Shown here: positions 18,063-24,735 of the stretch, piece by piece | How the letters are laid out: each line of letters begins with the position of its first letter | Numbering within the stretch: the first letter of the stretch is position 1 | Assembly (NCBI GenBank): GCA_017795085.1 | Contig: CP051246.1 | Location: 3,598,514-3,662,513, forward strand | Length of the DNA: 64,000 bases | Direction: 5' to 3' | DNA from: Salegentibacter sp. | GTDB lineage: Bacteria; Bacteroidota; Bacteroidia; Flavobacteriales; Flavobacteriaceae | Position numbers and translations under genes: made by a program | The notes under the pieces: generated by a model | Told to the model about the DNA's origin: nothing | The model's database searches: none | The model's input: only the letters and a program-made list of their open reading frames with translations

Positions 18063-19253
18063 ATGAAATCACTAAAACTATTATTACTCATATTCAGTAT
18101 TTCTATAATTCAATCCTGTAAATATTCAAATTCAGAATCAGATTCAAAAGCTAATACTTCAAAAGATTCCACCGAGACACAGAAAGAACACAAGGCAGGA
18201 ATTGTTTTAGAAGAATTTGTTTACAAAGAAGCTGATTTCCCGCAATGCCATTCAGCAACACTCCTGGAACTTGATAACGGTGAACTTTTATGCGCATTTT
18301 TTGGAGGAACTCACGAACGACATCCCGATGTGGAAATTCGTTTAACCAGAAAGAAAAATGGAGAGTGGTCTGCCCCCAGGAGTATTGCAGACGGTGTTCA
18401 ATCTGAAGATAAGCGCCTCCCAACCTGGAACCCGGTTTTATATCAAATTCCCGGGGGAGATATTAAATTATATTATAAAGTTGGGCCAAGCCCAAGTGAA
18501 TGGTGGGGCATGGAAAAGACTTCAAAAGATAACGGAAAAACCTGGAGCGAAGCTAAACCTTTAGGCGATAAAATTATAGGCCCGGTAAAAAACAAGCCTA
18601 TTCAACTTGAAGATGGCAGCATACTTTCAGGATCCAGTACCGAAGATGAAGGCTGGAGAGTTCATTTTGAGCGAAGCACAGATAATGGTGAAAGCTGGGA
18701 TTATATAGAATCTATTAACGATCCTGACGAAGTTGGTATTATTCAACCAACCCTATTAACACATCCTGACGAAAGTATTCAAATGCTCGCAAGAACCCGT
18801 ACTGAGAATATGTATATTGCTGAAAGCTGGTCTAAAGATGGCGGGCGTAGCTGGTCTAAGGTTGAAAAAACCGAACTCCCAAATAACAATTCCGGTATTG
18901 ATGCTGTTACCCTTAAAGATGGGCGGCACCTTCTTGTTTACAATCACTCTACAAGGAAACAACCTGATATGGGACACAAAGGAAGAGGGGTATTAAATGT
19001 AGCCATTAGCGACGACGGTAAAAACTGGGATGCCGCTTTGGTTCTTGACTATCTAAAAGAGAAAGACGGAAAACAATTTTCTTACCCTGCTGTAATTCAA
19101 ACTTCTGATGGATTAGTCCACATCGCTTACACTTGGCATCGAAAAAGAATCAAGCACATAGTTATTGATCCTGATAAATTGGAAACCACACCAATTAAAG
19201 ATGGAGAGTGGCCTAAAAAAAATATTCCTCTTGTTATAAGTACTGATAAATAA
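18063..19253 (+). CDS. BNR/Asp-box sialidase-like lipoprotein, specificity unknown
   Basis: About 396 residues. I chose the ATG at 18063 over an in-frame ATG at 18015 because it places a clean lipoprotein signal (KLLLLIFSISIIQSC) at the N-terminus. Asp-box repeats are visible (TSKDNGKTWSEA, STDNGESWDYIE, WSKDGGRSWSKV, ISDDGKNWDAA), giving a six-bladed propeller of the BNR_2 type. An N-terminal motif FPQCHSATLLEL and FGGTHERHPDVEIRL provide His, Glu and Arg candidates for the active site. The classical N-terminal RIP motif of sialidases was not seen. The RG-II locus of B. thetaiotaomicron includes a GH33 enzyme acting on an acidic keto-sugar (Dha), so action on Dha- or Kdo-like sugars is one hypothesis. 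It is the only PUL-type enzyme in this part on the plus strand, divergent from the pectin operon. Confidence 0.7.
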   Translation: MKSLKLLLLIFSISIIQSCKYSNSESDSKANTSKDSTETQKEHKAGIVLEEFVYKEADFPQCHSATLLELDNGELLCAFFGGTHERHPDVEIRLTRKKNGEWSAPRSIADGVQSEDKRLPTWNPVLYQIPGGDIKLYYKVGPSPSEWWGMEKTSKDNGKTWSEAKPLGDKIIGPVKNKPIQLEDGSILSGSSTEDEGWRVHFERSTDNGESWDYIESINDPDEVGIIQPTLLTHPDESIQMLARTRTENMYIAESWSKDGGRSWSKVEKTELPNNNSGIDAVTLKDGRHLLVYNHSTRKQPDMGHKGRGVLNVAISDDGKNWDAALVLDYLKEKDGKQFSYPAVIQTSDGLVHIAYTWHRKRIKHIVIDPDKLETTPIKDGEWPKKNIPLVISTDK

Positions 19254-19442
19254 CCCGTTTTTAATAGTAAAAGCCACCTACCCCAAAGAGGAAACTCACC
19301 TGTGAAAACATCCCAGGGCATTTAGCCTGCGAGTTTTCGGATTTTTTCTCCCTGTGGCAAGATCACAGAGCGTAATATTTAGTAAACTAATTTCGAGGCA
19401 AGCTTCGGCGCATTTAAATCTCGATTATCAAATAAACCAAGA

Positions 19443-19476
19443 ACCCTTTCAATAATCTGAAGGGGCTTCTTTTTTC
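19443..19476 (+). terminator. Probable intrinsic terminator
   Basis: CCCTTTCA (19444-19451) pairs with TGAAGGGG (19458-19465) with one G-T wobble and a 6-nt loop, followed by a T-rich tract. It is about 190 bp downstream of the BNR lipoprotein and in the same orientation. Confidence 0.5.
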
Positions 19477-19494
19477 TTGATCTTTAATAGGCTT

Positions 19495-19514
19495 GTGCCT
19501 CACCAGGAATCGAA
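19495..19514 (-). other. tRNA 3'-end-like fragment, possible attachment-site remnant
   Basis: On the minus strand this reads as a T-loop (TTCGATT) followed by CCTGG and an acceptor-like GTGAGGCAC. The bases that should form the other half of the T-stem (CTTAG) pair poorly with CCTGG, and no D-arm or anticodon arm is present, so it is not a complete tRNA. Preserving only the 3' end of a tRNA is typical of integrase att sites. It lies about 290 bp from a tyrosine-recombinase fragment. Confidence 0.35.
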
Positions 19515-19798
19515 CTAAGACCCCAAACCCCTTATTTTTAAAGGGTTAAGACTTTTTTAGGGTACTTATGTTGACGATTTGTGAACACTAACTGCTAACT
19601 TTTCCTTTCGAACTTTAAATATAATCATTTAACCTCAATTGAATTTGAAGTTAATTAATTAGGGTATCTAAGCATTGATTTTTTGAAAAAATCAACTCCG
19701 TTATGTGGAGAAGAATCAGATGAGGTTTACGAATTGGTTTGTTATTTTCTATTACACCCATTTATCCTTTTCACAGTTTGTAAAGCAGTCCGTGCCGT

Positions 19799-20269
19799 TT
19801 GCTTAATCCCATTCATAATCAAACATTAGAGCTAGTTAATAAACGTATTATAACTACAGAGGGTAGCCTTTTTCTAAAAGAAAACAAAGATTTTTCGAAA
19901 CCGGCCAGGGAAATTCCCTTATATCGGATCGCAGCAGATATTTTAAATAAATATAATTATCAATTACCATTAAATAGTAATCAGGAACAAAATCGAGCTA
20001 TTAAATCTATTTTACGAAAATTGGGTTTTGTACAGGAGGTAGAATTCTCACGAACTAAAGGAGTGGATCAAACAAGATTTATAAAGCCATTTTGTGATCG
20101 TGTCACTACACATACCGCCAGAAGGACTTTTGTCACGATACTTCGTAATGCTGGAGTAACAGATAAAATAATTATGAGCATAACTGATCATAAAGATATT
20201 AAGACTTTTAATGTCTATCATCAAGTAAGCTCATCTGCAAACATCAATTGCCGTAAACAAAGTATTTAG
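19799..20269 (+). pseudogene. Tyrosine recombinase (phage-type integrase), C-terminal fragment
   Basis: About 156 codons beginning at a non-ATG codon. They match the C-terminal half of a Bacteroidota site-specific integrase: the KPAREIPLYRIAADIL strand region, then THTARRTFVTILRNAGV with the catalytic His-x-x-Arg, TDHKDIKTFNVYHQV with the second His and the nucleophilic Tyr. The SAM-like arm-binding and core-binding domains and the first catalytic Arg (the usual TGxR segment) are missing upstream, so it cannot recombine DNA by itself. Its position between a tRNA-like end and the HipBST genes marks a decayed integrative element. Confidence 0.75.
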
Positions 20270-20280
20270 TGAATTATAGG

Positions 20281-20380
20281 TTATATGCAAATGCATATAA
20301 ATAATAAATAGAGGATAATTTTATATGTATTTACATATAAATAACTATATTTGATTGATAATATACGTTTAAGCATATAA
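20281..20380 (+). promoter_or_regulatory. Three phased operator-like palindromes in the hipB promoter
   Basis: A perfect 20-bp palindrome TTATATGCAAATGCATATAA occupies 20281-20300. A second, TTATATGTATTTACATATAA, occupies 20321-20340, exactly 40 bp on. A third, degenerate site at 20361-20380 keeps the half-site GCATATAA and touches the hipB start codon. The spacing is about four helical turns. HipB-type repressors autoregulate through such repeats, so these are the probable binding sites of the adjacent HTH protein. Confidence 0.7.
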
Positions 20381-20601
20381 TGGAAGAATTAGCAGATTTT
20401 GTAAAATCACGAAGAAAAGAAGTAAACCTTACGCAAGAAGAGTTCGCGGAACGGGCTGGCGTAGCTCTAACCGTGATAAGAAAAATTGAACAGAACCAAA
20501 CAAATTTGAATCTGGAAAAAGTAAATCAGGTTTTAAAAATGTTTGGCCATAAACTTATTCCTGTAAGTTTTAAAGATATAGAAGATAATGAGGCAGGCTA
20601 A
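20380..20601 (+). CDS. hipB: HipB-type HTH antitoxin/repressor
   Basis: A 73-residue XRE-family protein. The helix-turn-helix covers residues about 5-55 (VKSRRKEVNLTQEEFAERAG, ALTVIRKIEQNQTN), and a short C-terminal strand follows. The length matches minimal HipB/y4mF-type proteins. It overlaps the next gene by 14 bp, which indicates translational coupling, and its start codon adjoins the third operator-like repeat. In HipBST systems HipB is the DNA-binding autorepressor; the neutralising function often lies with HipS. Its symbol is given from family and gene order. Confidence 0.85.
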   Translation: MEELADFVKSRRKEVNLTQEEFAERAGVALTVIRKIEQNQTNLNLEKVNQVLKMFGHKLIPVSFKDIEDNEAG

Positions 20602-20920
20602 GATTTTATACGACTCCATATTCTGCGGAATATTGACAGAAACCAATGATGGCGAATTTAGTTTTAAATACGATGAAGAGTATGTTCGCGAATATCCCGA
20701 TCAGTTTATAACCTTTACCATGCCAGTTCGGAACGAAGAATATAAAGATAAACGTTTATTTGCGTTTTTTGAGGGGTTAATCCCGGAAGGCTGGTTACTG
20801 GATATTGCTTCTAAAAACTGGAAGATCAATCCAAATGATCGTATGGGATTATTATTAGCCTGTTGCCAAAACTGTATAGGGACTGTAAGTGTTCAACCAA
20901 TGCCGGAGCAAAATGAGTAA
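20588..20920 (+). CDS. hipS: HipS-like protein (stand-alone HipA N-terminal domain)
   Basis: A 110-residue protein corresponding to the HipA N-terminal subdomain (couple_hipA): KILYDSIFCGILTETNDGEFSF, then the conserved ITFTMPVRN and LFAFFEGLIPEGWLLDIA. In classical HipA these residues are the first about 100 of a single kinase chain. Here they form their own gene, overlapping hipB by 14 bp and the kinase gene by 8 bp. This split is the defining feature of the HipBST type characterised in enteropathogenic E. coli, where HipS acts as the antitoxin for the kinase HipT. No frameshift explanation is needed, because both halves have good starts and the overlap is ATGA-like. Confidence 0.82.
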   Translation: MRQAKILYDSIFCGILTETNDGEFSFKYDEEYVREYPDQFITFTMPVRNEEYKDKRLFAFFEGLIPEGWLLDIASKNWKINPNDRMGLLLACCQNCIGTVSVQPMPEQNE

Positions 20921-21848
20921 ATGTCTATATTGCTATGGAGGAGTCTCCACTGGAGAAGATTTTCACGAAAAATGCAGTTTGAAATTCTTTGGAACAAAAT
21001 CCCCACCTAAAATAGCATATTCTATTCAGGAAATGGGAGAACTAGCTAAGCAGGTGGTTGAGCGTAGAATATCTGTGCCAGGAATTCAGCCAAAATTATC
21101 GATGTCAGTTTTAGAAGATAATAGAAAAGATCAGCGCCTAACAGTAGTTGGTGCCTTAGGCGGGAACTATATATTTAAACCACCTTCTGAAGATTATCCA
21201 GAAATGCCGGCCAATGAGCACGTTACTATGAAAATGGCCGGAGTATTTAATATTGATGTTGTTCCTCATTCTTTGATTCGGCTTTCTTCAGGAGAGTTAT
21301 CTTATATTACCAAGCGAATAGACCGTACAGAAGAAGGTTCTAAAATTCATATGCTCGATATGTTCCAGGTCGTAGAAGCTTTTGATAAATATCGAGGTTC
21401 TATGGAGCGTGTTGGGAAAGCTGTGCTTAAATATGCAGAAAATACGCTATTGGACATTGTACGGCTTTTTGAATTAACCGTTTTCAGCTACCTAACGGGG
21501 AATAACGATATGCATTTAAAGAACTTTTCTTTGATAAAAGCACCTTATGGTTGGACGCTAGCTCCGGCTTATGATTTATTAAATGTTTCGATTGTAAATC
21601 CGGACGACCAGGAGGAATTAGCATTAACCCTTGCTGGGAAAAAGAAAAAGATAAGTGGGGAATTATTAAGTGATTTTGGGATTGGCTTAGGGTTAACAAA
21701 AAAGCAGGTTAATGGTGTTTTTAAAAGATTTCACAAATCGAAAAGTGATGCTGTGGCATTACTTAAAAATTCATTTCTAAGTGAAGAAATGCAACAAGAT
21801 TATATCAAAATGCTAGAAAAGAGATATGTAATGCTCCTTGATGAATAA
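20913..21848 (+). CDS. hipT: HipT-like Ser/Thr kinase toxin (HipA C-terminal kinase domain)
   Basis: About 311 residues from the ATG at 20913, chosen because it overlaps the hipS stop by 8 bp; an in-frame ATG exists at 20889 inside hipS. The N-terminus carries a Cys cluster (Cys4, Cys7, Cys21: CLYCYGG...HEKCSLKFFG), probably a small zinc knuckle common in Bacteroidota members. The Gly-rich loop RRISVPGIQPKLS holds the Ser (about 54) at the autophosphorylation position. TGNNDMHLKNFS (about residue 196) is the catalytic loop, and APAYDLL (about 219) the metal-binding Asp. All kinase motifs are intact. Characterised HipA/HipT toxins phosphorylate aminoacyl-tRNA synthetases (GltX, TrpS); the target here is unknown. 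It is the last gene of the module. Confidence 0.85.
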   Translation: MSKCLYCYGGVSTGEDFHEKCSLKFFGTKSPPKIAYSIQEMGELAKQVVERRISVPGIQPKLSMSVLEDNRKDQRLTVVGALGGNYIFKPPSEDYPEMPANEHVTMKMAGVFNIDVVPHSLIRLSSGELSYITKRIDRTEEGSKIHMLDMFQVVEAFDKYRGSMERVGKAVLKYAENTLLDIVRLFELTVFSYLTGNNDMHLKNFSLIKAPYGWTLAPAYDLLNVSIVNPDDQEELALTLAGKKKKISGELLSDFGIGLGLTKKQVNGVFKRFHKSKSDAVALLKNSFLSEEMQQDYIKMLEKRYVMLLDE

Positions 21849-21900
21849 AATACAAAAACCGCCTTTTGAGCAGTTCTTTGAGATATTGGATGTATTACCC

Positions 21901-22050
21901 TTAGTTAAACAACTTGTCAATTACCTGCGTTTCATTAGAACTCCCAATGGTTTTCAATAACTTCGATTTGCCATCAACCTTAGAAATTACCTGAACACTG
22001 ATGATACCGCTTTTATTTTTCTTCTTTCGTACAAACACGCCTAAAAATAG
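21901..22050 (-). pseudogene. IS1634-type transposase, N-terminal remnant
   Basis: On the minus strand a frame reads FVRKKKNKSGIISVQVISK followed by VDGKSKLLKTIGSS and NETQVIDKLFN, then a stop at 21901. This matches the first about 45 residues of IS1634/IS4-type transposases (xxVRKxKNKSGxTSVQ...KTIGSS). The remaining several hundred residues are absent; the fragment stops about 50 bp from the hipT stop. A short palindrome TGGGTCACCCA lies just upstream (near 22064) and could be an IS end, which I cannot confirm. It is further evidence that the hip module sits in mobile DNA. Confidence 0.6.
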
Positions 22051-22151
22051 TAAAATAAAGTACTGGGTCACCCAAAATTATAAATTTGAAACACTTATAA
22101 ACCTAATATATAATAAGTTATGATTTTTACGGGAAAATTATGTCGAAGTCA

Positions 22152-22188
22152 GGAAAAAGGCCGCCCGGGGAAATTACCGAACGACCTT
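22152..22188 (-). terminator. Intrinsic terminator after the EEP phosphatase gene
   Basis: On the minus strand a 12-bp stem (22188-22177 with 22168-22157, three G-T wobbles, 8-nt loop) is followed by TTTTT. It lies 25 bp downstream of the stop codon at 22213 and ends the SusCD/EEP transcript. Confidence 0.75.
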
Positions 22189-22212
22189 ACTACAAACAAA
22201 TACAAACTAAAT

Positions 22213-23070
22213 TTATTTTTCTACAACTATTTCTGCAAAAACAGGAAGATGGTCAGAAGCATATTTTTCATCTATAACTTTATGAAATTTCACATTAAAC
22301 CTATTTTCGGGATGCTTGTAAAAAACAAAATCAATAGTTTGATTAAGCTCATTTACCGGAATAGTAGGAGGACAGGTTCTACAAGTTCTTTCAAACTCAG
22401 AATCCATTAAATCAATTGTTTCCGAATCGGGGCTATCATTGAAGTCTCCTCCTATAATCAGCGGCAGTTCTTTACCATTTGAAAACTCAATAAGCTCCTT
22501 TACTTGCAAAATTCTACTTTTTGAATCTTTTCTATAATCCAGGTGTGTGCTTCCAAAAATAAGCTCAACATCTTCTATTTCAATCTCTGCTATGGCCAGC
22601 ACTCTTTTTTCGGTATTTTCATCAGGATTATTTGGCAGTTTGTGGGTTTCAGGATTGTTTAGAGGATATTTTGATAAAATTGCATTTCCATATTGCCCGT
22701 TATCGTAGTCAATGGCTTTTGCAAAATAATATTGCATATCCAGGGCTTCTGCAATCAACTCTGCCTGATTCTCTTCCCCCGACCTTTCGGTATCAAAATC
22801 AACTTCCTGCAAAGCCACCAAATCAGGTTTCTCTGCTTCTATAACTTTAACGATAGCATCAATATTAATTTTATCTTCTTCGGAAGGTGGATTGGCGTGA
22901 TGAATATTATAGGTCATAACCTTTATGGTTAATTCCTTGTTTTCTTCATGCACTTCCTGATCAGGATGATTTCCCAACTCTTCCTTTGTGCTTTTATTAT
23001 TTTCACAACTACTAAGGAAGGAAACCGCCATACAGACGGCTCCCATTAAATACATTAAATTTTTCATCAT
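22213..23070 (-). CDS. Endonuclease/exonuclease/phosphatase (EEP) family lipoprotein
   Basis: About 285 residues from the ATG at 23070; an upstream in-frame ATG (23085) would overlap susD. The N-terminus is a lipoprotein signal (MGAVCMAVSFLSSCENN). EEP-fold motifs appear in order: VMTYNIHHANP, LVALQEVDFD (metal-binding Glu), NAILSKYPL, FGSTHLDYR (catalytic His region), IIGGDFNDSPDS (Asp and Asn) and ASDHLPVFAEI (final Asp-His). The fold covers nucleases and phospho- or sphingomyelinase-type phosphatases. A secreted lipoprotein attached to a SusCD operon is more likely to act on a phosphorylated or phosphodiester substrate outside the cytoplasm than on DNA repair (inference). It is 9 bp after susD and ends at a strong terminator. 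Confidence 0.82.
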   Translation of the reverse strand: MMKNLMYLMGAVCMAVSFLSSCENNKSTKEELGNHPDQEVHEENKELTIKVMTYNIHHANPPSEEDKINIDAIVKVIEAEKPDLVALQEVDFDTERSGEENQAELIAEALDMQYYFAKAIDYDNGQYGNAILSKYPLNNPETHKLPNNPDENTEKRVLAIAEIEIEDVELIFGSTHLDYRKDSKSRILQVKELIEFSNGKELPLIIGGDFNDSPDSETIDLMDSEFERTCRTCPPTIPVNELNQTIDFVFYKHPENRFNVKFHKVIDEKYASDHLPVFAEIVVEK

Positions 23071-23078
23071 CCTTATCG

Positions 23079-24731
23079 CTACCATCCTGGATTTTGTTCA
23101 AGGTCAGGATTTCTCTCCAATTGAGGTAATGGCACAGGCCACAAGTAATGTCTTTCCGGATCAAAAACTCTGTCAGTTAGTGCAATAATAAAACCTTCTT
23201 CATCTGTTCTTAAGTTATTGGCTATCTCCGGATTGGGCAACCAGCTCACATTGGCACCTTTTACATCTTTTGCTAATAATTCTCCCTTCCTCCATCGCTT
23301 AATATCGAAATACCTCTGACCTTCCAAAGCCAATTCAACTCTACGTTCTCTTCGAATTTCTTCTCTTATATCAAGTCCATTAGCTGTTAATTCAGCCAAA
23401 TTCATATGTTTCATACCTACCCGATCTCGCAACAAATTAATGGTAACATCAAGATCTTCCTGGGTTAATTCACCCTGCTCAAACCTGGCTTCGGCATAGG
23501 TTAATAAAACTTCCGCATAACGTAATAGGTGGAAATCGTTAAAATCACGGTTATATGTGGGAACTGCACTAGGTTCTACATATTTCGTAAAGTAATAACC
23601 AGTCAGGCTCACAGCTCCTCTTCCATCAGATTGAAATTTAGGAACCTGGAAAGTATCTGGATTTTCATTATTTTCCCTTCCATCATATCTACCTCCCCAT
23701 TCCGATCCAGGCTCTAAAATAGTTTGTACCATCCTAGGGTCTCGATTTGCAAAAACATCTTCATAATTCTCAACGTTATAAAGGGGGGATTTATCAATTG
23801 GCAAGCCGTCTTCCATTAAATATGTATCTACTAAAGATTTTGTAGGGTTCCATCTTATGACCTGGTCTGGCACCTGAACTTCCCTACTCATATTATGCAT
23901 AGCTTCATCTTCTAAAGATAATCTCGCTATAATGGTTTCTTTATTATTACCATTAGCCAGTTTTCCGGCATAAGTAAATAAATCTTTATAATCGCTTTCC
24001 GGGTTTCCTGTGGAATATAGTTCATACACCCCCATATCCATCACTCTTTTTGCTGCATCTTCTGCTACATCATAGCGTTCATTATATAAAGCGATACGGG
24101 CTTTTAAAGCTAAAGCTGCCCCTTTATTCATCCGACCTAAGTTTTCACCAGTTGGTATTTCTTCCGGTAAATATTGAGCCGCATCTTCTAAATCATTTAA
24201 AACAAAATCAACAACTTCCTCTTTAGGATCACGAGGTATCATCAATTCATCAATATTAAGAGGCTCAGTAACCAGAGGCATATCTCCCCAGAATTCCGTT
24301 AAATAAAGATACATTAACCCTCTTATAACTCTTACTTCAGCAGCATACTTTTCTGCAATCATCGGATCATCCACATCAGCTTTCTGATAATTCTTTAAAA
24401 AAGAATTGGCTTGACGTATACCACGGTATTGGGTAGTCCATTCTGTATTCAAGGTATTTAAATCGGAATTATAATTCCCGCTTCCAATTCTTTGGTACAT
24501 TGTAGTTGAAGGCCAAAGGGTGTTATCACCCATGTTCTCCATATCCACAGTATTTTTAGCTTTAACATTTGCATATAAAGCATTTGCAGCAAGCCTTAAA
24601 TGTTCTTCATTTTCCCAGAAGGTTTCATCTGTTAATTCATCATTGGGAGCACGGTCTAAAAAATCCTTTTGACAAGCACCTAATAAAAAGACACTTAGAA
24701 TTAAACTATATGTAATTATTCTTTTCATCAC
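23079..24731 (-). CDS. SusD/RagB-family glycan-binding lipoprotein
   Basis: A 550-residue lipoprotein (FLLGACQKDFLDRAPND) of the outer surface. It has the SusD start (LTDETFWENEEHLRLAANALYANV), TPR helices (PEEIPTGENLGRMNKGAALALKAR), the late motif EVLLTYAEARFEQG, RRERRVELALEGQRYFDIKRW and the terminal LERNPDLEQNPGW. It caps the SusC channel and captures ligand. It follows its SusC by 4 bp. The pair's ligand cannot be read from sequence; it may serve the pectin operon, whose own SusC is only a stub, or the phosphatase that follows. Confidence 0.94.
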   Translation of the reverse strand: MMKRIITYSLILSVFLLGACQKDFLDRAPNDELTDETFWENEEHLRLAANALYANVKAKNTVDMENMGDNTLWPSTTMYQRIGSGNYNSDLNTLNTEWTTQYRGIRQANSFLKNYQKADVDDPMIAEKYAAEVRVIRGLMYLYLTEFWGDMPLVTEPLNIDELMIPRDPKEEVVDFVLNDLEDAAQYLPEEIPTGENLGRMNKGAALALKARIALYNERYDVAEDAAKRVMDMGVYELYSTGNPESDYKDLFTYAGKLANGNNKETIIARLSLEDEAMHNMSREVQVPDQVIRWNPTKSLVDTYLMEDGLPIDKSPLYNVENYEDVFANRDPRMVQTILEPGSEWGGRYDGRENNENPDTFQVPKFQSDGRGAVSLTGYYFTKYVEPSAVPTYNRDFNDFHLLRYAEVLLTYAEARFEQGELTQEDLDVTINLLRDRVGMKHMNLAELTANGLDIREEIRRERRVELALEGQRYFDIKRWRKGELLAKDVKGANVSWLPNPEIANNLRTDEEGFIIALTDRVFDPERHYLWPVPLPQLERNPDLEQNPGW

Positions 24732-24735
24732 TTTT

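Larger units (their letters stand above)
19254..19798. other. Non-coding island edge (545 bp) with terminator and tRNA-like fragment
   Basis: No gene is visible. The stretch contains a plus-strand terminator hairpin (19443-19476), a sequence like a tRNA 3' end in minus orientation (19495-19514) and AT-rich DNA that leads into the recombinase fragment. It looks like the boundary where an integrated element entered. Confidence 0.45.

Noticed and set aside
19495-19570. A complete tRNA gene on the minus strand
   Set aside because: T-stem pairs badly and no D or anticodon arm can be folded; only the 3' end is tRNA-like.
20588-21848. HipS/HipT as one hipA gene broken by a frameshift
   Set aside because: Both frames have proper starts and short overlaps, and the split order matches known HipBST systems.
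22060-22075. TGGGTCACCCA as an operator or IS terminal repeat
   Set aside because: A single 11-bp palindrome with no partner copy nearby; insufficient evidence.
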